Part shown: in pieces, positions 27,894 to 35,871 of the stretch
Layout: each line of letters opens with the position of its first letter
Numbering within the stretch: position 1 is the stretch's first letter
Assembly (NCBI GenBank): GCA_023439045.1
Contig: JAEXOY010000001.1
Span: 1 to 59,975, forward strand
Direction: 5' to 3'
From: Bacillota bacterium
GTDB lineage: Bacteria > Bacillota > Clostridia > Acetivibrionales > DSM-1351
DNA length: 59,975 bases
Made by a program: the position numbers and the translations under genes
The notes under the pieces: generated by a model
Database searches by the model: none
Seen by the model: the letters and a program-made list of their open reading frames with translations, nothing else
Told to the model about the DNA's origin: nothing

Positions 27894-29231
27894 ATGATTG
27901 ATTCAAAACTACCACAAATTATTACTGAATTGCCTGGGGAGAAGTCAAGAGAACTTTTAGCTCAAAAAAGCAAGTATGTAACAGATTCTATAAGTGTTGC
28001 ATGTGATGTTTTTGTACAAGAGACAAAAGACGCGATGATTATGGACGTTGATGGTAATATATTTTTAGATGTGGCTGCTGCTATCGGAGTACAAAATACG
28101 GGGCATTGTGATGAAAATGTAATAGCAGCAGTGAAGGAACAATTAGATGCATACATACATCCTTGCTTTCAAGTACTTCCGTATCAGCCCTATATAGATC
28201 TGGCTAAAAGTCTATCAAGCATTGCACCTATTTGGGGCAGTGTAAAGGCATTTTTTGCGAACAGTGGTGCAGAAGCAGTTGAAAATGCAGTTAAGTTTGC
28301 CAGAAAATATGCCAAAAAGCAGGGAATTGTATCTCTCGAAACAGCCTTCCATGGTAGAACTTATATGGCAATGGGACTTACCAGCAAGGTGAAGCCCTAC
28401 AAAAATGGTCTGGGGCCTTTTCCAGGTGAAACCTATAAAATTCCTTCACCATATTGCTATAGATGCCCAATGAATTGTAAGTACCCGGAATGCGGCCTTG
28501 CCTGTGTTGAAAGGTTTGATACTCTGCTAAAGACAGAGTTATCAGGTGATAATATTGCGGCAGTTATTGCAGAGCCAGTTCAAGGTGAGGGCGGCTTTAT
28601 TGTGCCTCCAAAGGACTACTTTAAAGCACTTATTGAGGTATGCCGCAAGCATGATATTTTATTTATTGCCGATGAAATTCAGTCTGGGTTTGCTAGAACA
28701 GGCAAGATTTTTGCAATTGAGAATTTTAATGTCGAACCTGATATTATGACCTTGTCAAAATCAATTGCTGCTGGGCTACCACTTAGCGCCGTAGTTGGGA
28801 AAGCAGAAATTATGGATGCACCTGGCAAGGGGGAAGTTGGGGGTACTTATGGCGGAAGTCCAATTGCATGTGTTGCTGCTCTTAAGGTAATAGAAAAGAT
28901 AGCCAGCGAGGATTTGTGTGAGAGGGCAATAAAACTGGGCCGATTAATGGGATATAGATTTTCTCAGATGAAAGAAAAGTATGAGGTTATAGGAGATGTC
29001 AGAGGTCTAGGTGCAATGGTGGGTGTTGAATTCGTCACAGATAAAGCTTCAAAGGAACCAAACAAGAGCTTAGTGGCAAAGATTATTAAGTACTGTTACC
29101 AAAAGGGTGTTATTTTATTATCCGCAGGTATTTATGGTAATGTAATAAGAATGCTACCACCACTGGTAATGAGTGACGAGCAAATGAGCTTTGTCTTAGA
29201 TACTATTGAAGAGGCAATACAGGAGTGCTGA
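27894..29231 (+). CDS. gabT: class III omega-aminotransferase, 4-aminobutyrate aminotransferase-like
   Basis: A 445-residue PLP enzyme that moves an omega-amino group to a 2-oxo acid. It shows NSGAEAVENAVKFAR (cofactor phosphate binding), FHGRTYMAMGLT, IADEIQSGFARTG and the Schiff-base Lys (about K289) in TLSKSIAAG. Residues around 184-200 carry a five-Cys cluster (CYRCPMNCKYPECGLAC). Overall features best match GabT. The ATG at 27894 is used (gggggtg site). It lies 12 bp after potD, so imported substrate is probably its amino donor. Exact substrate is not fixed by sequence. Confidence 0.82.
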   Translation: MIDSKLPQIITELPGEKSRELLAQKSKYVTDSISVACDVFVQETKDAMIMDVDGNIFLDVAAAIGVQNTGHCDENVIAAVKEQLDAYIHPCFQVLPYQPYIDLAKSLSSIAPIWGSVKAFFANSGAEAVENAVKFARKYAKKQGIVSLETAFHGRTYMAMGLTSKVKPYKNGLGPFPGETYKIPSPYCYRCPMNCKYPECGLACVERFDTLLKTELSGDNIAAVIAEPVQGEGGFIVPPKDYFKALIEVCRKHDILFIADEIQSGFARTGKIFAIENFNVEPDIMTLSKSIAAGLPLSAVVGKAEIMDAPGKGEVGGTYGGSPIACVAALKVIEKIASEDLCERAIKLGRLMGYRFSQMKEKYEVIGDVRGLGAMVGVEFVTDKASKEPNKSLVAKIIKYCYQKGVILLSAGIYGNVIRMLPPLVMSDEQMSFVLDTIEEAIQEC

Positions 29232-29384
29232 ATGTTAGGTGGTAGATTGGTTGACGCAGAAATGGATTACGGTGATGACTTTTACTATGTAAATGATTTA
29301 TATAATTTAAAACTAGGCCACTTGCCTTTTATTTATGCAACTGATTTTAACAATTTAAAACGAGGTGGCGTGCCTTTTTATTAA
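29232..29384 (+). CDS. unrecognised 50-residue protein with internal repeat
   Basis: A 50-codon frame between the two aminotransferase genes. The ATG follows the gabT stop directly, with the aggag site at 29221-29225 and 6 nt spacing. It starts MLGGRLVDAEMDYGDDFYYV. The second half contains two related units, YNLKLGHLPFIY and NNLKRGGVPFY, which are also visible as a DNA repeat (29306-29335 and 29352-29383). Its TAA overlaps the ATG at 29384. The exact packing and ribosome site argue for translation; no family is recognised. It could be a leader-type peptide coupling the two genes or a small structural protein. Confidence 0.55.
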   Translation: MLGGRLVDAEMDYGDDFYYVNDLYNLKLGHLPFIYATDFNNLKRGGVPFY

Positions 29385-29401
29385 TGAAGGAGGGGAATAA
29401 A

Positions 29402-30727
29402 ATGAACGCAGCTGAAATTAAAAGTGCATCATTAGAATATAACTTGCACTCATGGTCTAAACAGAAGGGGCTCAATCCTATTGCGGTGGAGAAAGCGGAG
29501 GGTATATATTTTTGGGATTATGATGGAAAAAGATACTCTGATATGTCTTCTCAGTTAGTAAATTTGAATGCTGGGCATGGGAACAGACAAATAATAGATG
29601 CTATCAAGGAGCAGGCTGAAAAATTCTGCTATATGTCCCCATCTTTTGCGGTTGAACCAAGGTCTATGTTAGCAAAGATGATTATTGAGGTACTTCCAGA
29701 CAACTTTGGCAAAGTATTTTTTACAAACGGTGGAGCTGATGCAAATGAAAATGCAATTAAAATTGCAAGAATGTTTACTGGTAAAAACAAGATATTCTCG
29801 CGCTACAGGAGCTACCATGGTTCAACCTTCGGAGCAGGAAATCTGACAGGGGAACCTAGAAGATATCCGCTAGAACCAGGCATTCCAGGCTTTGTTAAGT
29901 TCTTTGATCCTTATATTTATAGAGAGAAAATACAATTTGACTCGGAAAAAGCCGCCTCTGAATATTATGTTGACAAACTTCGAGAACAAATTATCTATGA
30001 AGGCAAAAATAATGTAGCTGCCATTGTGCTTGAAACAATAACAGGGTCAAATGGCATAATTATTCCGCCCGAAGGATATTTACAAGGGATTAGAAAGATT
30101 TGTGACGACTACGGTATTTTAATGATATGTGATGAAGTAATGGCTGGCTTCGGTAGAACAGGAAAGATGTTTTCCTTTGAGAACTGGGGTGTCAAGCCTG
30201 ACATAGTAACCTTTGCAAAGGGTGTTACTTGTGGTTATGTTCAATTGGGCGGTGTTGCGGTGACAAAAGAGATAGCAGAGTATTTTGATGAGAATACACT
30301 ACTGTGTGGTCTTACATATAGTGGGCATCCATTGGCATGTGCCGCCGGCGTTGCTTGCATGAACTTCTATAAGGATGAAAACATAATTGACAAAGTAAAT
30401 GAAACAAGTAAGGTGCTAGCTAATGAACTTGAGAAAATAAAGTTAGAGCATAGGTGCGTTGGTGATGTGAGATATATTGGACTATTCTCGGCTGTGGAAT
30501 TGGTTAAGGATAAGGGGACAAAAGAGCCTCTGGTAGCTTACGGGGCAGATTCTGCTGGCATAATGAAAAGGGTAACAGGTCTGCTTGCTCAGCGTGGCTT
30601 TATGACATATTCACACGAAAACATGATAATGATTGCTCCGCCTTTGATAATAACTCAAGAACAACTCAAGGAAGAATTGAGTAAGCTTGATGAAGTACTA
30701 AGTATTGTTGATAAAGAATATGTTTAG
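29402..30727 (+). CDS. class III aminotransferase, taurine/omega-amine:pyruvate type
   Basis: A 441-residue PLP enzyme distinct from the upstream GabT. Motifs are FFTNGGADANENAIKIAR, SYHGSTFGAG, ICDEVMAGFGRTG and the PLP Lys (about K273) in TFAKGVTCGY. The N-terminus (HSWSKQKGLNP, then GKRYSDMSSQL) resembles taurine:pyruvate and related omega-amine:pyruvate aminotransferases. The ATG at 29402 is preferred, 7 nt after aaggagggg; an upstream ATG at 29384 overlaps the small ORF stop. The product would be an aldehyde for the adjacent iron dehydrogenase. Donor identity (taurine, beta-alanine, diamine, other) is open. Confidence 0.78.
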   Translation: MNAAEIKSASLEYNLHSWSKQKGLNPIAVEKAEGIYFWDYDGKRYSDMSSQLVNLNAGHGNRQIIDAIKEQAEKFCYMSPSFAVEPRSMLAKMIIEVLPDNFGKVFFTNGGADANENAIKIARMFTGKNKIFSRYRSYHGSTFGAGNLTGEPRRYPLEPGIPGFVKFFDPYIYREKIQFDSEKAASEYYVDKLREQIIYEGKNNVAAIVLETITGSNGIIIPPEGYLQGIRKICDDYGILMICDEVMAGFGRTGKMFSFENWGVKPDIVTFAKGVTCGYVQLGGVAVTKEIAEYFDENTLLCGLTYSGHPLACAAGVACMNFYKDENIIDKVNETSKVLANELEKIKLEHRCVGDVRYIGLFSAVELVKDKGTKEPLVAYGADSAGIMKRVTGLLAQRGFMTYSHENMIMIAPPLIITQEQLKEELSKLDEVLSIVDKEYV

Positions 30728-30809
30728 CAGTAATATCTGTTGGATTAGATTCCGCAAGACTTAGTAACATATTTTCTAAAGTAGATAACAGCGATATTGG
30801 AGGGTTAGT

Positions 30810-31916
30810 ATGAAGATAAATTATTATATGCCAACAAGGATAATAATGACAAACAATTGTATAATTGAAAACTCCGAGGTATTCAAAACATTGGGCAAAA
30901 GGGCAATTATTGTTACTGGTAAAACCTCGGCAAAGAAGAGCGGAGCACTCCTTGATGTTACCAATGCTCTTGAACAAGAAGGATTGGAGTATTTTATATA
31001 CGACAAGGTAGTGAGTAACCCCACTGTTGAATGTGTATATGAAGGGGTTGCTCTTGCCAAAAGAATGGACGCTGATATGGTAATAGCTATAGGGGGCGGC
31101 TCACCTATGGACGCAGCTAAAGCCATTGCGCTATTGAAATGCCAAGACATAGATAAGGAGAATTTTTTTTGTGGTAAATATGAAAACAGAGCCCTGCCCA
31201 TGGCTTTTGTTCCAACAACTGCAGGTACAGGCTCGGAGGTTACACAATATTCTATAATTAATAATGACGTAGCCAAGACAAAAACCAACATTGTAAGCCC
31301 TTCTCTTTTCCCAAAGGTAGCCTTTCTAGACGCCAAATATTTACTGGGGCTGTCTCAGGAAACTAGCATAAATACTGCTTTAGATGCTCTTTCGCATTCC
31401 ATTGAGGGGCTTGTATCAGTAAAATCGGACGTTATTTCCAAAATGATAGCGGTTGAAGGTATTAAAAATATTGCGCAGTGCTTCAATAATTTAATAACAA
31501 ATGATTTATCGGTTGAGGTAAGAGAAAAATTACTATATGCCTCTTTGCTCGGTGGAATTGTAATAGCTCAAACAGGCACTACTTCCGTTCATGCATTGGG
31601 CTATTCGCTCACATACTTTAAGCATGTTGACCATGGTAGAGCTAATGCGCTTGTAATGATTGAATACCTAAAGTTGATACAAGAAAAGTATCCTGCAATA
31701 ATTAAAATAATTGTAGAAGCTACAGGATTAGAAAGCCTTTCTTGTCTTAAGGAGGTAGTTGATGATTTGTTAGGCAATATTGATGAAATTACCCTAGATG
31801 AAGCAAAAATGTTCGCTTCCATAGCAATAAAAGCCAGAAACATATCAAATGGCATTGTTGCCCCTGATGAGGCACAGTTATTAGATATATACATAAACAG
31901 CTTGAAGATAAAATAA
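30810..31916 (+). CDS. iron-containing (group III) alcohol dehydrogenase
   Basis: A 368-residue NAD(P)-dependent dehydrogenase. GGGSPMDAAKA binds the cofactor, PTTAGTGSEVT is the family signature, and the metal ligands are the Asp and His of ALDALSHSIEG plus His in SVHALGYS and in KHVDHGRANA. It differs strongly from the second dehydrogenase at 32342, so it probably has another aldehyde substrate. Following two aminotransferases, it probably reduces a semialdehyde (for example succinate semialdehyde or sulfoacetaldehyde) to the hydroxy acid. A ggaggg site precedes the ATG. Its last codons seed the tandem repeat below. Confidence 0.82.
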   Translation: MKINYYMPTRIIMTNNCIIENSEVFKTLGKRAIIVTGKTSAKKSGALLDVTNALEQEGLEYFIYDKVVSNPTVECVYEGVALAKRMDADMVIAIGGGSPMDAAKAIALLKCQDIDKENFFCGKYENRALPMAFVPTTAGTGSEVTQYSIINNDVAKTKTNIVSPSLFPKVAFLDAKYLLGLSQETSINTALDALSHSIEGLVSVKSDVISKMIAVEGIKNIAQCFNNLITNDLSVEVREKLLYASLLGGIVIAQTGTTSVHALGYSLTYFKHVDHGRANALVMIEYLKLIQEKYPAIIKIIVEATGLESLSCLKEVVDDLLGNIDEITLDEAKMFASIAIKARNISNGIVAPDEAQLLDIYINSLKIK

Positions 31917-32024
31917 ATATAAAAAGTTTAGCAACAAAATAAAAATAAAAAGTTTAACGATAAAATAAATATAAAAAGTTAGCAATAAAATAAATATAAA
32001 AAGTTTAGCAATAAAATAAATATA
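31910..32024 (+). repeat. 26-bp tandem repeat array beginning in the dehydrogenase stop codon
   Basis: Units at 31910-31935, 31936-31961, 31962-31986 (25 bp), 31987-32012 and a partial at 32013-32024 follow the pattern aaaataaatataaaaagttt + agcaat. The first unit includes the terminal AAA-TAA of the dehydrogenase gene. There are no spacers, so it is not a CRISPR. The rest of the 31917-32341 gap is very AT-rich, with further agcatgataaa repeats. Confidence 0.85.
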
Positions 32025-32092
32025 GTTAAGAATTATAATCTAATAGTATGAAGAACAAGCAGATTTATTGGATTATATTGGTCTTACATCAG

Positions 32093-32137
32093 AAAGCATT
32101 ACAAGAAGCTTTTATAAGCTTTTTGGGTGCTTTTTTT
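32093..32137 (+). terminator. intrinsic terminator between the amine module and eutG
   Basis: A long imperfect stem starts with aaagca pairing with tgcttt, contains an inner aagctt-ttat-aagctt hairpin and is followed by seven T. It either ends the upstream operon or acts as an attenuator for eut. Confidence 0.7.
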
Positions 32138-32271
32138 GTTGGAACATAATAAGAGCATGATAAAGCATGATAAAAGCAAAATATAACACTATAAACAAGC
32201 AAAAGCATCATAAAAACAAAATAAAAGCCTTTAGGTAAATCAAAACATTTATTAGTTTTAATGCATATATA

Positions 32272-32285
32272 TTGAAAATTTTCAA
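32272..32285. promoter_or_regulatory. 14-bp perfect palindrome upstream of eutG
   Basis: TTGAAAATTTTCAA lies 56 bp before the eutG start. It could be an operator; AT-rich palindromes also occur by chance in this base composition. Confidence 0.3.
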
Positions 32286-32341
32286 AACATATAACAAGCG
32301 ATTTAAATCAACTGATAAGAAAACGGGGGAAGATTACACTG

Positions 32342-33484
32342 ATGAAAAACTTTGAAATAAAGACCAAAATTAAGTTTGGAGAAGACTCCCTTTCTTTTTT
32401 AAACACCATAAAAAATAAAAAGATATTTATTGTGACTGACCCTTTCATGATGAAGTCAGGAATGATAAAAAAGGTAACTGACAAGTTAAAGGACGTTGAA
32501 TACAAGATATTCAGTGATGTTGTGCCAGATCCACCAATGGAGCTCATTGTCAGTGGAGTAGAGGGTGTGACTGAATATAAGCCTGACGTAATTATCGCTT
32601 TGGGCGGAGGATCTTCTATTGATGCCGCAAAGGCTATCATGCACTTTTCAAGGCAGATTGGAAATCTATCCGATATGGAGTTTATAGCAATACCTACTAC
32701 TAGCGGTACGGGCTCAGAGGTGACCTCTTTTGCCGTTATAAGCAATGCACAAAAGGGGATAAAATATCCTTTGGTTTCAGATGAGCTGCTTCCCGATATT
32801 GCTATTCTAGAACCCGAACTGGTAAAGAGCGTACCTAAGGCAATAGTTGCTGATACAGGAATGGACGTTCTTACCCATGCTGTTGAGGCCTATGTTTCTA
32901 CAAAAGCAAACGACTTTTCTGATGCATTGGCTGAAAAGGCTGTAAAACTCACATTTGAGTACTTGAAAAAATCTTATGATAATCAAAATGATATTGAAGC
33001 TAAGGAAAAGATGCATAATGCTTCGTGTATTGCTGGACTGGCTTTTAATATTACTTCTTTGGGCATTAACCATGCAATTGCACATAATATTGGGGGTAGG
33101 CTGCATATTCCACATGGCAGAATAAATGCAGTTTTATTGCCTCACGTCATAGAGTTTAATGCCGCAATAGAGGGCTTCAACCCAAAAGCTTATACAACAG
33201 CAGCAATAAGATATGCGCGTCTTGCGAAGTTAATAGGAGTTCAGGGCAGTAATACCAGAATGCTGGTCAAAGGCTTTATTTCTGAAATCGTAAAGCTTGA
33301 AAAAAGCATGGACATGCCAACCAGTATCAGGGAGTGCAAGGTTACACAAGAGCAGTATGAAAAGGCTTTAAATGATATTGCTGCAGGTGCATTAGAAGAT
33401 GCCTGTATCCTTACAAATCCTAGAACTGCTTCACATAATAGTGTTTTGGGAATTCTTGAGAAGATAAATAGACCAATTATATAA
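32342..33484 (+). CDS. eutG: EutG/PduQ-type iron alcohol dehydrogenase
   Basis: A 380-residue enzyme that reduces acetaldehyde to ethanol and regenerates NAD+ inside the microcompartment. It has GGGSSIDAAKA, PTTSGTGSEVTSFAV, the Asp/His ligands in DVLTHAVEAYVS and His in HAIAHNIGGRLHIPHGRINA. These features match EutG and 1-propanol dehydrogenase PduQ rather than the upstream dehydrogenase. It is the first gene of the eut operon proper, with a gggggaag site and ATG at 32342. Confidence 0.88.
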   Translation: MKNFEIKTKIKFGEDSLSFLNTIKNKKIFIVTDPFMMKSGMIKKVTDKLKDVEYKIFSDVVPDPPMELIVSGVEGVTEYKPDVIIALGGGSSIDAAKAIMHFSRQIGNLSDMEFIAIPTTSGTGSEVTSFAVISNAQKGIKYPLVSDELLPDIAILEPELVKSVPKAIVADTGMDVLTHAVEAYVSTKANDFSDALAEKAVKLTFEYLKKSYDNQNDIEAKEKMHNASCIAGLAFNITSLGINHAIAHNIGGRLHIPHGRINAVLLPHVIEFNAAIEGFNPKAYTTAAIRYARLAKLIGVQGSNTRMLVKGFISEIVKLEKSMDMPTSIRECKVTQEQYEKALNDIAAGALEDACILTNPRTASHNSVLGILEKINRPII

Positions 33485-33569
33485 CCCAAATACGAATGAT
33501 AAACACTAGAATACTAATTGAAATACTCAAATGCTAAAGAAAACATCCATATAAGGCGGTAGATACTTG

Positions 33570-33920
33570 ATGAGCTCAGACGACAAGCAAAGAATAATTC
33601 AAGAGTTCGTGCCTGGAAAACAGGTTACATTGGCTCATGTAATAGCAAATCCAACAGAGGATATATACAAAAAGCTTGGACTGGCGATAGAAACAACAGG
33701 TGCAATTGGAATATTGACAATCACCCCTAGTGAAGGCTCAATTATTGCGGCTGATATTGGGTCAAAGGCATCTGATATACACCTTGGTTTTATCGATAGA
33801 TTTAGTGGTGCTCTGCTCTTTACAGGAGATGTAAGTGCTGTAGAAGCTGCTATAAAGGACATTGTAGGCAGTCTTGAACAAAATCTGGGCTTTACTCCAG
33901 CTAAAATAACAAGGACATGA
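33570..33920 (+). CDS. eutS: EutS/PduU-type circularly permuted BMC shell protein
   Basis: A 116-residue hexameric shell protein. The N-terminal strand segment KQRIIQEFVPGKQVTLAHVI and the central AIGILTITPSEGSIIAADI are diagnostic of the permuted EutS/PduU fold, which forms a capped pore with an added beta-barrel. The ATG at 33570 has aaggcggt 9 nt upstream, better than the TTG at 33567. Its stop overlaps the beginning of the eutP region. Confidence 0.92.
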   Translation: MSSDDKQRIIQEFVPGKQVTLAHVIANPTEDIYKKLGLAIETTGAIGILTITPSEGSIIAADIGSKASDIHLGFIDRFSGALLFTGDVSAVEAAIKDIVGSLEQNLGFTPAKITRT

Positions 33921-33922
33921 GT

Positions 33923-34357
33923 ATGAGAAAAGTTATTTTTATAGGAAGAACGGGCAGTGGGAAAACAACCTTAAGCCAACGACTTGACCAACTGAAGCTG
34001 GAGTACAAAAAAACTCAGGCTGTTGAATTCTACAACAATGCCATAGATACCCCTGGAGAATACTTGGAAAATAAGAACTATTATAGAGCTTTGATAATGA
34101 CAGCAGTTGATGCTGATATTATCGCAATTATTGCGGACCCTACAGCTGAGGAAAACTATATTCCACCATCTTTTGCTACTACTTTTGCAAAGGAGGTAAT
34201 CGGAATAATAACAAAAATAGGCCTGGTTACTGAGGATGAGCAGATTGAAAAGACACAGTCACAGTTGGTGGCTGGCGGAGTGAGCAGGATTTTTAAGGTA
34301 GATACTGTTGATGAAATTGGAATTAAGGAATTGTTCATGTATTTGAAGGGTAGCTAG
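33923..34357 (+). CDS. eutP: EutP/PduV-type small GTPase
   Basis: A 144-residue Ras-like P-loop protein. G1 is GRTGSGKTTL at residues 8-17 and G3 is DTPGEYLEN. In the family it is linked to microcompartment positioning, and Salmonella EutP is reported to have acetate-kinase activity. The ATG at 33923 is 7 nt after aagga and gives the usual family start (MRKVIFIG); the ATG at 33917 sits on the ribosome site. It lies between eutS and eutA. Confidence 0.9.
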   Translation: MRKVIFIGRTGSGKTTLSQRLDQLKLEYKKTQAVEFYNNAIDTPGEYLENKNYYRALIMTAVDADIIAIIADPTAEENYIPPSFATTFAKEVIGIITKIGLVTEDEQIEKTQSQLVAGGVSRIFKVDTVDEIGIKELFMYLKGS

Positions 34358-34375
34358 ACGAAGGGAGGTGAAGCT

Positions 34376-35809
34376 ATGAGAGAGGAGCTTCTAAGCGTAG
34401 GTATCGATATTGGAACCAGTACAACACAGCTGATTTTTTCAAAGCTGATCGTAGAGAATCTGGCGTCCAATTACACAGTTCCGCGAATTGTAATCTGTGA
34501 TAAGGAAATAATATATCGAAGCGATATCCATTTTACTCCCTTATTATCAGTCAAGGAAATAGATGGTCCAAAGGTGAGAGAAATAATTGAGCAGGAATAT
34601 AAAAAGGCCGGAATTGATAAAAACGATATTGATACTGGTGCAGTTATCATAACCGGTGAAACTGCAAGAAAGGAAAATGCAAAAGAGGTTCTGGACAATT
34701 TAAGTGGCTTTGCAGGGGATTTTGTAGTTGCTACAGCCGGACCCGATTTGGAGAGCATAATTTCTGGCAAAGGTGCAGGAGCTCACATTTATTCAAAAGA
34801 GCACAGAACTAGTGTATTAAATTATGATATTGGCGGGGGAACCAGCAATCTTGCACTTTTCTTAAGAGGCGATGTAAAAGAAACAGGCTGTCTCGATATT
34901 GGCGGAAGACTAATAAAAGTGGAGCCGCATTCTCATAGAATTACCTACATTGCACCAAAAATTGAAACGGTAATAAAACAAAGTGGTTTGAATTTATCCA
35001 TTGGTAAGGTTGCTAACCTGGATAACCTTAAACCTGTAATTGATATCATGGTAGAGGCTCTAGAACAAAGTGCGGGGCTGAAGCCTCAAAATGAAATTCT
35101 GGAGCTATTTATAACAAACAAAAATATTGAAAATAGAATACCTATAGAGTGCGTTTCATTTTCGGGTGGAGTTGCAGATTATATATATTTTGAAGGAAGT
35201 ATAGATGATTATTTTAAATACGGTGATATTGGAATAATTTTAGGGCAAGCTATTAAGCAATCGGATTTGTGCAAAAAGCTAAAGGTAGTGAGAAGTAGTG
35301 AAACCATAAGAGCAACTGTCGTGGGTGCTGGTACTCATACTACAGAAATCAGCGGTAGCACTATAACTTATACAAAGAATGTCTTCCCGATAAAAAATCT
35401 CCCTATATTGAAGCTCTCTATAGAAGATGAGCAAAATGGTGCAGAGAATCTTGCAACAGCTCTCAAAAAGAAGCTTGAGTGGTTTAAGTTAGAAGGGGAT
35501 TTGCAAAGGGTGGCCATCGCCATAGAAGGGAAGAAAAACCCTTCATTTAAGGACATTTCAGAGTATGCAGAAGGCTTCAAAGAAGGCCTTAAGGAGTTAA
35601 TAATGAGGGAATTACCCTTAATTATTATAGTTGAGAGGGATATGGCAAAGGTATTGGGACAAACTATTTATAACAAGCTCGGTTTTAGCAAAGATATTAT
35701 TTGCTTGGACAGCGTTAAGCTTGAAAATGGGGATTACATTGATATTGGAAGCCCTATTGCATTGGGTTCGGTTTTACCTGTAGTTGTAAAAACACTTGTT
35801 TTCAGTTAA
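34376..35809 (+). CDS. eutA: ethanolamine ammonia-lyase reactivating factor EutA
   Basis: A 477-residue actin/Hsp70-fold ATPase that removes damaged cobalamin from EutBC. Its phosphate-binding motif GIDIGTSTTQLIFS is at residues 9-22, and a second ATPase motif DIGGGTSNLALF is near 150. The C-terminal part matches EutA (ALGSVLPVVVKTLVFS). Length is as expected for the family. A gggaggtg site precedes the ATG and eutB follows. Confidence 0.93.
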   Translation: MREELLSVGIDIGTSTTQLIFSKLIVENLASNYTVPRIVICDKEIIYRSDIHFTPLLSVKEIDGPKVREIIEQEYKKAGIDKNDIDTGAVIITGETARKENAKEVLDNLSGFAGDFVVATAGPDLESIISGKGAGAHIYSKEHRTSVLNYDIGGGTSNLALFLRGDVKETGCLDIGGRLIKVEPHSHRITYIAPKIETVIKQSGLNLSIGKVANLDNLKPVIDIMVEALEQSAGLKPQNEILELFITNKNIENRIPIECVSFSGGVADYIYFEGSIDDYFKYGDIGIILGQAIKQSDLCKKLKVVRSSETIRATVVGAGTHTTEISGSTITYTKNVFPIKNLPILKLSIEDEQNGAENLATALKKKLEWFKLEGDLQRVAIAIEGKKNPSFKDISEYAEGFKEGLKELIMRELPLIIIVERDMAKVLGQTIYNKLGFSKDIICLDSVKLENGDYIDIGSPIALGSVLPVVVKTLVFS

Positions 35810-35871
35810 TCGTCATAGGTTAATAGCCGAATGTGATTAAATATAGAACTCATTATTGCAAGGAGGTATAT

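Noticed and set aside
29306..29340. Sequence ggccacttgcc as a cobalamin riboswitch box
   Set aside because: The match to the B12 box is partial, no surrounding riboswitch helices are seen, and it lies inside the small ORF.
30824..31336. 170-codon minus-strand frame within the iron dehydrogenase gene
   Set aside because: The plus-strand frame has a complete set of family motifs and a good ribosome site; the antisense frame is a codon-bias shadow.
31910..32024. Possible CRISPR array
   Set aside because: The repeats are contiguous without unique spacers, AT-rich, and begin inside a stop codon; no cas genes are present.
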